In this document: in pieces, positions 32,975-39,728 of the stretch | How positions within the stretch are numbered: position 1 is the stretch's first letter | Layout: each line of letters begins with the position of its first letter | Origin: Cyanobacteria bacterium FACHB-DQ100 | GTDB lineage: Bacteria > Cyanobacteriota > Cyanobacteriia > Leptolyngbyales > Leptolyngbyaceae | Direction of reading: 5' to 3' | Length of the DNA: 39,774 nucleotides | Assembly: GCA_014695195.1 (NCBI GenBank) | Contig: JACJNW010000007.1 | Coordinates: 1 to 39,774 of the forward strand | Translations under genes and position numbers: made by a program | The notes under the pieces: generated by a model | Databases searched by the model: none | What the model was told of the DNA's origin: nothing | The model's input: only the letters and a program-made list of their open reading frames with translations

Positions 32975-33538
32975 TTACTCCATCTCATCAAAAAGCTGAT
33001 CTTCGATCATCGGTAACATTGGCTCAATTTTCTTCAGTTCTTCTTGAGATAACAGATGCGGCGTTCCGTCTTCGTCTAACCGAGCCAGGATGAAATACGG
33101 ATCAAGAGGAGTATAAATTGCGTATTCCTGCTCCTCGTGCCAGAAGCTAGCCAGCAGTTGAAGCTCCTCTTGATCGTCCTCAGAGTCAGATTCTACTCCT
33201 GCCCACGCTTCTTCTTCATCCAGGTCGGGTAGATCGCCCTCTACGGTCAAGACCACCGCCGTCTGCTTCAGAGCAAGGTTCTGTTCTTCTAGAACAGCTT
33301 TTGCAATCGGAAACACTGTATTGAGCGTTTCTTGATCTTCGACTAACACTGCTTCATCCTCGTCGCCATTTTCCTGCCAAGCGAAAATCTCGATCGGCGA
33401 GTCAACGGGAAGTAACAGCACATATTCTTGGTCTTCCACGTCCAAAGAATGCTCGATGTAGCAGGTGAGGGTCAAGCCTGCCTCATCTGTTAGGGTTACG
33501 GTTGGAGCATCCATGTTGTTAATGCTGTCTTCGTCCAT
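32975..33538 (-). CDS. DUF3727 domain-containing protein
   Basis: A very acidic 187-residue protein. The N-terminal domain (VTLTDEAGLTLTCYIEHSLD, YVLLLPVDSPIEIFAW) and the C-terminal DUF3727 domain (EYAIYTPLDPYFILARLDED) are joined by an Asp/Glu-rich linker (DLDEEEAWAGVESDSEDDQE). The family is found in cyanobacteria and chloroplasts and seems to lie next to mltG often; function unknown. It sits upstream of mltG with a terminator-like region between. Confidence 0.82.
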   Translation of the reverse strand: MDEDSINNMDAPTVTLTDEAGLTLTCYIEHSLDVEDQEYVLLLPVDSPIEIFAWQENGDEDEAVLVEDQETLNTVFPIAKAVLEEQNLALKQTAVVLTVEGDLPDLDEEEAWAGVESDSEDDQEELQLLASFWHEEQEYAIYTPLDPYFILARLDEDGTPHLLSQEELKKIEPMLPMIEDQLFDEME

Positions 33539-33713
33539 TGGACTCTCTCTTAATACTCAACTTACTAAAACAAAGTGCGAGACGCTCCGGGTTCGACGGT
33601 GCGATCGCGGTTTGTCCTCCCAAAAGTATCTCGTAGAATGGGCACTTTTTCCCAAAGCAAGCATGGAAGTACGATCACACTGTGCCTAAAAACTTCGTAA
33701 AGGGTCTGGATGG

Positions 33714-33768
33714 CTTTGTAATATGTGTGTAGTATGTCCTGCTGATATGCTACACGCATATTACAAAG
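33714..33768 (+). ncRNA. 25-bp near-perfect hairpin
   Basis: Arms 33714-33738 and 33744-33768 pair over 25 positions with a five-base loop (CTGCT). Twenty-two pairs are Watson-Crick. The other three (positions 33726, 33733 and 33736 with 33756, 33749 and 33746) are G-U pairs only if the plus strand is transcribed; on the minus strand they would be A-C mismatches. This favours an RNA role in the rightward direction. It may be the 5' part of the RNA called downstream, or a separate element. It also contains two TGTARTAY-like words. Confidence 0.5.
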
Positions 33769-33830
33769 ATTTACAGCATTTTTCTTTCTGCAGCGCCTTA
33801 ATTCAAAACGACATAAGCAGACATAACTGC

Positions 33831-33998
33831 ACCTCTAACCTTTCAATTTCGGGGTTAGAAGGCGGATTTATGCCAGAAAACTGGCTGAAAAATTATCCGT
33901 GTAGAAAGCGGACAATACAGGCGAACTCTGTATTCTGCGTAGGGCAATATTCTCACCCTCCTCCCGCTTCTGGCACATCAGGAGCGGGGTTCTTTTTT
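33831..33998 (+). ncRNA. candidate structured small RNA
   Basis: A run of hairpins with no open frame: TCTAACC/GGTTAGA (33834-33859), CGGAT/ATCCG enclosing GCCAG-AAAA-CTGGC (33863-33899), and AATACAG/CTGTATT (33914-33934). Then an unpaired CU-rich segment (TTCTCACCCTCCTCCC, 33950-33965) leads into a terminator. CU-rich, anti-Shine-Dalgarno-like stretches are the usual target-binding site of cyanobacterial regulatory RNAs such as Yfr1. The 5' end is not defined; it may begin before 33780. Not recognised as 6S, SRP, tmRNA or RNase P RNA. Confidence 0.55.
33961..33998 (+). terminator. strong intrinsic terminator
   Basis: CCCGCTTCTG, loop GCACAT, CAGGAGCGGG (one G-U pair), followed by GTTCTTTTTT. 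No protein-coding gene precedes it on the plus strand within the window, which supports the small RNA. Confidence 0.85.
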
Positions 33999-34025
33999 AG
34001 AAGTGAACTGTCCTGCAGGCAGAAA

Positions 34026-34080
34026 TTGTAGTACGCGCTTGACAATTTTGTAATACAATATGTAATACTAATGTAGTATG
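34026..34080 (+). promoter_or_regulatory. operator-like TGTARTAY array with a TTGACA promoter
   Basis: Copies of TGTARTAY start near 34026, 34048, 34060 and 34071, that is 22, 12 and 11 bases apart, or one to two helical turns. A perfect TTGACA is at 34039, and a weak TAATAC with an upstream TG at 34063 (18-base spacer) lies within the array, so a bound protein would block it. The 20-base word at 34061-34080 matches 16 of 20 bases of 33718-33737 in the long hairpin. The regulator is unknown. Confidence 0.5.
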
Positions 34081-34250
34081 AAAGAAGACAAACCAGAGGT
34101 GACGAAATAATTCTGAAATCACCGAAATCGGACTCCTGGAACTTTAGCTACGATCGGCGCAGAGGACTAAGTAGCGCTGAAATTCGATCGCAGCGTCAAC
34201 AAGCCGAAGCCATTTCAAAAGTCCAACACGAAGGTTGTTTGAAACTGTAA
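34077..34250 (+). pseudogene. small coding-like stretch with unclear start or frameshift
   Basis: ATG 34078 opens MKEDKPEVTK and stops at once (TAA 34108). The frame one base back stays open to TAA 34248 and reads ILKSPKSDSWNFSYDRRRG, then SSAEIRSQRQQAEAISKVQH, ending GCLKL, which looks like protein. GAGGTGA at 34095-34101 is well placed for a start at ATT 34110 or CTG 34113, but no ATG, GTG or TTG is present. Alternatives: a one-base deletion joined MKEDKPEVTK to this tail, or -1 frameshifting. No family recognised. Confidence 0.4.
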
Positions 34251-34307
34251 ACAATACTCTAAACAACACTCACACCAAACTATGAAAGCTGAATAGTTTG
34301 ATCCGAG

Positions 34308-34335
34308 GAAGGCAAGAATAATCCACCTTGCCTTC
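34308..34335. repeat. 9-bp hairpin
   Basis: GAAGGCAAG and CTTGCCTTC with a ten-base loop lie about 60 bases after the small coding-like stretch. It could end that transcript; only a weak pyrimidine run (TTCC) follows. Confidence 0.4.
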
Positions 34336-34401
34336 TTCCAAGAGAGCCTTCTACTTAGAGAATATAGGGATGGTGCAACCGAAGGCGAAAGGGGACGACG
34401 C

Positions 34402-34452
34402 ACACACCCGATAAGTGTGTTACTGGCAGGTTCGAGTCCTGCTCAGTGTACC
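34402..34452 (+). pseudogene. tRNA-like 3' half (Ile-type anticodon loop)
   Basis: A 5-bp anticodon stem CACAC/GTGTG with a seven-base loop CCGATAA, then six bases and a perfect T arm GCAGG-TTCGAGT-CCTGC, followed by TCAGTGTACC. Position 33 is C rather than the conserved T, and the anticodon would be GAT. No matching 5' acceptor arm or proper D arm exists upstream. It is either a decayed tRNA-Ile or a 3' half left by integration into a tRNA gene. Confidence 0.4.
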
Positions 34453-34537
34453 GGTTCATGCTGGGCGTACTGACTGTCGATCGTGGTACGCTCACTTAAA
34501 ACCTTAATCTGCGATCGCACAATTTAAGATCTTCACA

Positions 34538-34798
34538 ATGGGTAGTCAATCTGTCGCTAAAACTGTCTTTCTGCTTGCCTCAATGGTTGTATGGCTCATT
34601 GCTGGAGCAGCGTTGATGTATCTTTTTCCGTTTATTGCCGATCAACTGTTGTCCTCAGACCAGACGCACCAATGGATGAAAACGCTGAGCCGTGGCAGCT
34701 ACAACCCTCAACTCGGTTGGATTGTTGGCAGCATTGCTTTGGGAATTAACATTGTTGGCAACCTGGTGTGGTACTCACAATTTGAAGGGAAGCAATAA
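34538..34798 (+). CDS. 86-residue two-span membrane protein
   Basis: Two hydrophobic helices (VFLLASMVVWLIAGAALMYLF and LGWIVGSIALGINIVGNLVW) flank a polar loop of about 25 residues. Ends in EGKQ. No recognised family. It lies nine bases before the DUF3122 frame on the same strand, so they are probably co-transcribed. Confidence 0.65.
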   Translation: MGSQSVAKTVFLLASMVVWLIAGAALMYLFPFIADQLLSSDQTHQWMKTLSRGSYNPQLGWIVGSIALGINIVGNLVWYSQFEGKQ

Positions 34799-34806
34799 AT
34801 CAACGT

Positions 34807-34856
34807 TGTGGAAAACGGAACGAGAGTTGTGGAAAACTGGGCGTGGTTGTGGAAAA
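34807..34856 (+). promoter_or_regulatory. three DnaA-box-like nonamers, 20-21 bases apart
   Basis: TGTGGAAAA occurs at 34807, 34828 and 34848, each preceded by GT. It is the complement of TTTTCCACA, which fits the TTWTNCACA DnaA-box consensus and is the form I recall from cyanobacterial origins. All three have the same orientation and lie on one helical face. They fall in the extreme 5' end of the DUF3122 frame. Confidence 0.45.
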
Positions 34857-35323
34857 GTTGCGTTTTAGCAATTCTGATTTGGACGATCGGCACGAATTTT
34901 GCCATCGCCTCGGTTCATACTTATTCGGATGCAAACGGCGTTCTGTTCCGCTCTTTATCAAAGCTGCAAGACGACTGCGATCGCGCTTGGCAAGTTGTGT
35001 TTTATAAAAAGTTTCCGCTCGGACAACCAGACCTGATTCACTTGAGAGTGATTGGATTTCCCGGTCTTGTCACGTTAAACCACCAGCAACCGCTAGAAAT
35101 CGAAGCGAATCGATCGCTGTTTCACGCTGAGGATGTCACCTCAAAAGAGTTTCCGGTTGCTCAGGTTGGCGAATATGACTTCAAACCTGTTCTGACTCAG
35201 TTGGATACCGACACAAAACTCACGCTGGTTCTGCCTCTCACATCGGGTATCGCACGGTTAAAAATCCCGCCTGAAACTGCTTTAGAATGGTGGCGCGTCG
35301 CCAGTTGGCTGCCCGATCGCTAA
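34808..35323 (+). CDS. DUF3122 domain-containing exported protein
   Basis: Up to 171 residues. A signal-like helix (VLAILIWTIGTNFAIAS) is followed by the DUF3122 domain: VHTYSDANGVLFRSLSKLQD, WQVVFYKK and IHLRVIGFPG. The family is cyanobacterial, exported, of unknown function. The start is uncertain: GTG 34808, GTG 34829 and TTG 34847 are all in frame and none has a good ribosome site. If TTG 34847 is used, two of the three DnaA-box-like repeats would be upstream of the coding part. The convergent transporter overlaps by four bases. Confidence 0.75.
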   Translation: MENGTRVVENWAWLWKSCVLAILIWTIGTNFAIASVHTYSDANGVLFRSLSKLQDDCDRAWQVVFYKKFPLGQPDLIHLRVIGFPGLVTLNHQQPLEIEANRSLFHAEDVTSKEFPVAQVGEYDFKPVLTQLDTDTKLTLVLPLTSGIARLKIPPETALEWWRVASWLPDR

Positions 35324-36234
35324 ATCCCGAAGCTGATGTGATCTTCTTGGTAGGACGGTGGCTCTACATGAATCATCACTCGAACTGGGCTATACCTTTC
35401 AATTAGTCGCGCTTCCACTTCTTCGGTGATTTGATGAGCAGTTTCGACATCCCCTGCATCTACAATCAAGTGCATTTCGATGAAGGTTTGTCGCCCAACG
35501 ACCCCCCGCGAGGCAATGTCATGACAGTTAATGACCCCCGGAACAGTCATTGCGATCGCATGAATTGCTTCGGGCGCGATCGCAATCTCATCTACCAACC
35601 ACGGTAAATTCTGCTTTAAGACTTTCCAACCGCTATAAAACACCAGAATTGCAACGGGTAGTGCCAGCACTACATCCAACCATTGCCAATTGAAAATCCA
35701 AATTCCAATTAATCCACCCAATACGCTAATCGTCACCCAAACGTCACTCATCGTGTGTTGAGCATCTGCGATCAGAATCGGACTATTGACGCGCATTCCC
35801 TCGCGCCGCTCATAAAAAGTGACGAATAGATTTACTCCAAGCACAATCAGCAATAGCCAAAGTTCAGCTCCAGCAATTTTCACGGGTTCACTGGTCTTGG
35901 TCAGCCGCTCGATCGCGCTTTGCAAAATCTCAAAACACGCAATTCCTAAGAAAGCTGCAACGCCTAGCGCTCCAATGGCTTCATATTTCTGATGCCCATA
36001 AGGATGATCGCGATCGGGTACAGGGGATGAGAACCGGCTGGAAACTAATCCCAAAACGTTACTCGCGCTGTCGGTCAAACTATGTAGTGCATCCGCTAGT
36101 AAACTGAGTGATCCGGTAAACCATCCCACTACAGCTTTTAGCAATAGAACAAAAAGATTTAGAAGCAGAGTAATGACGAGAACTTTACGGACGGTTGATC
36201 GATTATCTAGAACCATACCAATATCAGATAGCAA
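35320..36234 (-). CDS. cation diffusion facilitator (CDF) family transporter
   Basis: 304 residues with six membrane helices and a C-terminal cytoplasmic ferredoxin-like domain (from about 205). The metal site residues are seen twice as HXXXD: HSLTD in helix 2 (ADALHSLTDSASN) and HTMSD in helix 5 (ADAQHTMSDVW). HXXXD at both places is typical of zinc-selective members. DHPYGHQKYEAIGAL is the family loop before helix 3. It would export zinc or a related divalent ion in exchange for protons. A second start, ATG seven codons in, is possible. Confidence 0.9.
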   Translation of the reverse strand: MLSDIGMVLDNRSTVRKVLVITLLLNLFVLLLKAVVGWFTGSLSLLADALHSLTDSASNVLGLVSSRFSSPVPDRDHPYGHQKYEAIGALGVAAFLGIACFEILQSAIERLTKTSEPVKIAGAELWLLLIVLGVNLFVTFYERREGMRVNSPILIADAQHTMSDVWVTISVLGGLIGIWIFNWQWLDVVLALPVAILVFYSGWKVLKQNLPWLVDEIAIAPEAIHAIAMTVPGVINCHDIASRGVVGRQTFIEMHLIVDAGDVETAHQITEEVEARLIERYSPVRVMIHVEPPSYQEDHISFGI

Positions 36235-36465
36235 TGGTTTTAGTGTAGATCTCGCTTATAAAAATGCTCCAAAGCTTTGCTACTAAAAGCTTTTTGGTTT
36301 TCATAATACCGAAAACTTTTTGACAAAATTCTCATCTTCAAATCAAGATCGCGGCAATGACACAACTAATCATTGATCTAGTCTTGAGAATTGTTGTGAA
36401 AGATTATCAGCTAGAAACTTCAGCTTTACGATCGCATTCTAGAATGGATCATAAAGACTGAATCA

Positions 36466-36804
36466 ATGACGCAACTCACTTTAAATTTAGATAATGGCTC
36501 AGTGATGTTCCGCTTTACACCCGAAGCCGCACAAGAGCTAAAAGCAGCCCTCAACGAACTAATGGGATGCTTGAAAACAACCGCAACAAAGACAGGCACC
36601 AAAGCCACACCTCAACCTTCCATGGAATATCGTTACACAGGCGATATTTTTCTTGAGCTTTTTTGCAATCCAAACATCTGGGCATCTCCATTTGCAGCAA
36701 GAGTTCTCGTAACGTTGCGCGACGATCGCATCCGACTCAACACCGAAGCCGAACTGAGTCGCCTGATCGAAGACATCAATCAATATCTTGAACAACATTC
36801 ATGA
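36466..36804 (+). CDS. hypothetical cyanobacterial protein
   Basis: 112 residues, soluble, two halves joined by a Thr-rich linker (TTATKTGTKATPQPS). The N terminus, TLNLDNGSVMFRFTPEAAQE, is a strand-helix unit; the C-terminal half, VLVTLRDDRIRLNTEAELS, has a similar pattern. No family recognised. The stop overlaps the start of the photolyase-family gene by ATGA, so it is translated with it and may be a functional partner. Confidence 0.65.
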   Translation: MTQLTLNLDNGSVMFRFTPEAAQELKAALNELMGCLKTTATKTGTKATPQPSMEYRYTGDIFLELFCNPNIWASPFAARVLVTLRDDRIRLNTEAELSRLIEDINQYLEQHS

Positions 36805-38453
36805 AGCGAACGATCGTTTGGTTTCGCCGGGATTTACGCATTAGCGATCATGCTCCTTTGCATCGGGCTGCGTCGCGAGGTGCTGTGATTCCGGTGTTTA
36901 TCTTCGATCGTGCCTTGTTGCATCATCCGGAGACAGGTTCGGCGCGGGTCGCATTTATGCTGGATTGTTTGCGATCGCTCGATCAGGAGTTGCGCGATCG
37001 AGGAGGTCGCTTAATTCTGCGATTCGGTGATCCCCTTGAGATTCTGCCAAATCTGATTCGCGAAACTGGCTCAGATGGTATCTATGCTTATGTTGACTAT
37101 GAGCGCATCTATGGTCGAGTGAGAGATGCCCGTCTCAATCGTGTTTTGGCACAACAAAATCTAAGAATTCGCTGGTTTGAGACAACCGCCGCAATCTCGG
37201 AACTCATTCCTTATGCCGATTATCGGAAATTTTGGTATCGCGAAATGGAGTCGGAACTGTTGCCAACGCCAATCAACATTCCGACTCCTGATGATGTGTT
37301 GGGTGAACCGATTTCTACACTCACAGACTTAGGATTGCTACCGGATCGCAAAATGATTCCACCTGCGGGAACTCAGGCTGCCAGAACTCTACTCCAAGAA
37401 TTCTTAACCGAGAAAGTCGATCGATATTATTGGCAACTCTCTTATCCCGGCGCAGAGATCACTTCTGGCTTGAGTCCACACATCAAATTTGGGGTAATCT
37501 CAATCCGTGAATGTTATCAAACTGTACAGCGCTTATTGAGATACGACAGCAATCAGAAAATACAACGCAGTCGAAAACAATTTATCTCACGCTTGCGATG
37601 GGGAAGTGGCTTCGCTCAGCGATTTCGTTATCTCCCTCAATTAGAACTCCGATCGCTCTACTCTGTGTTCGATCAAGACGGTTGGCGGTTCGATGAAACC
37701 CTTTACAAAGCCTGGAAAACTGGACAAACCGGATTCCCAATCGTTGATGCTGCCGCTCGTTGCTTGGAAGCCACAGGCGGATGGATGGCAATGAATTTTC
37801 GATCGCGTGCTTTGTACTCAAGCTTTCTGAGTAATTTACTTGGAATCGATTGGCGTTACGGAGCGCTCCATTTCATGCGACATCTAATCGATGGGGATTG
37901 CCCGATCGATCACTATCAATGGGCAATGCAGGCAGGTGTAACGCATTGCTTAGATAAAAGCTGGACTCGCATTTACAATCCTGAGCAAGCCGCCGTCGAT
38001 CGCTGCGATCCCGATGGTGAATTCATTAAAAAATGGGTTCCAGAACTTGCCCACATTCCCACAGTTCAGCTCGGTCTACCGCCGCGAGTCAAAGGTTATC
38101 CAGCACCGGTTCTGAACTATCGAGAAGCGCGGCATCGGCGAGTGCAGCAACTAGAAGTACAACGATCTCACTTCCGCCAAAGTTCAGACTTCTTGCCGCA
38201 TCTTACTCGAATGCCTGAATCCGTCTTACCTTTTGGATACGATCGTTTTGAGAGCGAGATTCAATGGGCGCAATTGCCCTCTCCTGATTTATTTCCGGCT
38301 GCACTGGATCTCGACAACTTGGACTTAGAGCGATCGTCTTGGCTACGGAGTTGGCTCGTCGCCCACGTAGAAATTAAACCTCACAAAACCACAACCCGCC
38401 GCAAACCTTCTACAATTGACTCGAACATCATCCAACTCGCTCTCTTTGATTGA
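36801..38453 (+). CDS. photolyase/cryptochrome family flavoprotein, divergent
   Basis: 550 residues. The antenna domain starts IVWFRRDLRISDHAPL; the FAD domain has SPHIKFGVIS near 225, TGFPIVDAAARCLEATGGWM near 310 and IYNPEQAAVDRCDPDGEFIK near 391. It differs from class I CPD photolyases: the WMHNR block reads WMAMNFR, and DGDLAANNGGWQW is two residues shorter and reads DGDCPIDHYQW, so the residue facing flavin N5 and the inner Trp are altered, Trp305 and Trp351 being kept. About 110 residues after KGYPAPVLNY form an extension that ends QLALFD. Light-driven DNA repair or a signalling role are both possible. Confidence 0.85.
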   Translation: MKRTIVWFRRDLRISDHAPLHRAASRGAVIPVFIFDRALLHHPETGSARVAFMLDCLRSLDQELRDRGGRLILRFGDPLEILPNLIRETGSDGIYAYVDYERIYGRVRDARLNRVLAQQNLRIRWFETTAAISELIPYADYRKFWYREMESELLPTPINIPTPDDVLGEPISTLTDLGLLPDRKMIPPAGTQAARTLLQEFLTEKVDRYYWQLSYPGAEITSGLSPHIKFGVISIRECYQTVQRLLRYDSNQKIQRSRKQFISRLRWGSGFAQRFRYLPQLELRSLYSVFDQDGWRFDETLYKAWKTGQTGFPIVDAAARCLEATGGWMAMNFRSRALYSSFLSNLLGIDWRYGALHFMRHLIDGDCPIDHYQWAMQAGVTHCLDKSWTRIYNPEQAAVDRCDPDGEFIKKWVPELAHIPTVQLGLPPRVKGYPAPVLNYREARHRRVQQLEVQRSHFRQSSDFLPHLTRMPESVLPFGYDRFESEIQWAQLPSPDLFPAALDLDNLDLERSSWLRSWLVAHVEIKPHKTTTRRKPSTIDSNIIQLALFD

Positions 38454-38489
38454 CGCAAAAAATTCCCTTCCGGCTCCGAGTACGATAGA

Positions 38490-39611
38490 ATGCCCTTCGT
38501 GAATTGCGAAGTGTTCATCGTGCAATCATCTCCCCAGCTAGAAAAAAAATCTCGTCGTCTCCTGATTGCTGCAAGCGGCACAGGAGGGCACGTCTTTCCC
38601 GCGATCGCTGTTGCAGAACAACTCCCCGACTTTGAAATTGAATGGCTTGGTGTCCCTGATCGCTTAGAATCGCAGCTTGTGGGCGATCGCTATCCAATTC
38701 ATCGCATCTCAGTTGCAGGATTCCAACAAAAACTAGGGCTAGGAACAGTCAAGATTTTATTCCGCCTAATCAAGTCAATCTGGAACGTGCGACAAATTCT
38801 GCAAAAAGGTCGCTTTGACGGGGTATTCACAACAGGCGGATATATTTCTGCACCTGCAATCATTGCAGCGCGATCGCTGGGTCTTCCCGTAATTCTGCAT
38901 GAGTCGAACGCTTTACCCGGAAAAGTGACGCGATTCTTTGCGCCGTGGTGTACGACAGTTGCGATCGGCTTCAAGCTTGCCGCCAAATCATTACCAAAAG
39001 CAAAAACTGTCGTCGTCGGAACTCCTGTACGATCGCAGTTCAGAGCCGCCCTTTCACATCAGGACAAGCTAGATTTACCGATCCCGAATGATGTTCCCCT
39101 GATTGTTGTAGTTGGTGGAAGTCAGGGTGCAGTGGCAATGAACCAACTGGTCAGAAAAGCTGCACCTGCTTGGTTTGACAAAGGCGCTTGGATTGTTCAT
39201 CTAACTGGAGAAAACGACCCAGATGCAAAAAGCTTGCAGCATTCCCAATATTTGGCGTTGCCGTTCTACCAAAACATGGCAGCACTATTAATGCGATCGA
39301 ATCTAGCAATCAGCCGTGCTGGAGCCGGCACAGTCACGGAGCTTACTGTAACCGGAACACCTGCAATTCTAATTCCGTTCCCTTTTGCCGCAGAAGATCA
39401 CCAAGCGTTTAACGCAAAAGTAATGGTCGATGCAGGCGCGGCAGAGATGTTTCGCCAGTCAGAATTGAGCGTAGAGCAGCTTCAGCGATCGATACTGGCA
39501 CTATTGCAGAATCGTGACCAACTAGAGAAGATGTCAATAGCGGCAAAATCGATCGCCGTTATTGACAGTGCTGAACAAACTGCGCGACTAGTAACACAGC
39601 TAATTTGTTAA
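38490..39611 (+). CDS. murG: UDP-N-acetylglucosamine transferase MurG
   Basis: A 373-residue GT28 glycosyltransferase that makes lipid II from lipid I at the inner membrane face. The N-terminal glycine loop is ASGTGGHVFPAIAVAEQL near residue 28; the C-terminal donor domain has VVGGSQGAVAMNQLV, SRAGAGTVTEL and PFPFAAEDHQAFNA. The start is uncertain: ATG 38490 gives ten extra residues, but a TAGAAT at 38485 resembles a -10 box and would place the mRNA 5' end after it, in which case GTG 38520 is the better start. Confidence 0.95.
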   Translation: MPFVNCEVFIVQSSPQLEKKSRRLLIAASGTGGHVFPAIAVAEQLPDFEIEWLGVPDRLESQLVGDRYPIHRISVAGFQQKLGLGTVKILFRLIKSIWNVRQILQKGRFDGVFTTGGYISAPAIIAARSLGLPVILHESNALPGKVTRFFAPWCTTVAIGFKLAAKSLPKAKTVVVGTPVRSQFRAALSHQDKLDLPIPNDVPLIVVVGGSQGAVAMNQLVRKAAPAWFDKGAWIVHLTGENDPDAKSLQHSQYLALPFYQNMAALLMRSNLAISRAGAGTVTELTVTGTPAILIPFPFAAEDHQAFNAKVMVDAGAAEMFRQSELSVEQLQRSILALLQNRDQLEKMSIAAKSIAVIDSAEQTARLVTQLIC

Positions 39612-39678
39612 GCTGCACAAGCCTTGCAATAAGCTCTCAAACTAAGCAGCTCTTTTTGACTAATCCATTTAAGCGTGA

Positions 39679-39703
39679 AAAAGCCCTCCGAATCTCGGAG
39701 GGC
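39679..39703 (-). terminator. psbA terminator
   Basis: An 11-bp perfect stem AAGCCCTCCGA/TCGGAGGGCTT with a three-base loop. On the minus strand the 3' arm runs into TTTTTC, so it terminates the leftward psbA transcript. Confidence 0.85.
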
Positions 39704-39728
39704 TTCATCTTGCTCAAACCGCTAGAGA

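Noticed and set aside
33761-33777. HLR1 site for RpaB (TTACA pair)
   Set aside because: The two TTACA words start 10 bases apart, while the HLR1 pattern needs 12.
33780-33998. Assignment as 6S, SRP, tmRNA or RNase P RNA
   Set aside because: Key conserved sequences of these RNAs are not seen and the shape is a chain of short hairpins rather than a long rod.
33723-34031. 102-codon plus-strand frame over the small RNA candidate
   Set aside because: It crosses the hairpin, the RNA stems and the terminator, and its composition (many Cys, Ser and His) is not protein-like.
34800-34860. Replication origin
   Set aside because: Only three boxes, no AT-rich unwinding element beside them and no dnaA or dnaN in the window; kept only as DnaA-box-like sites.
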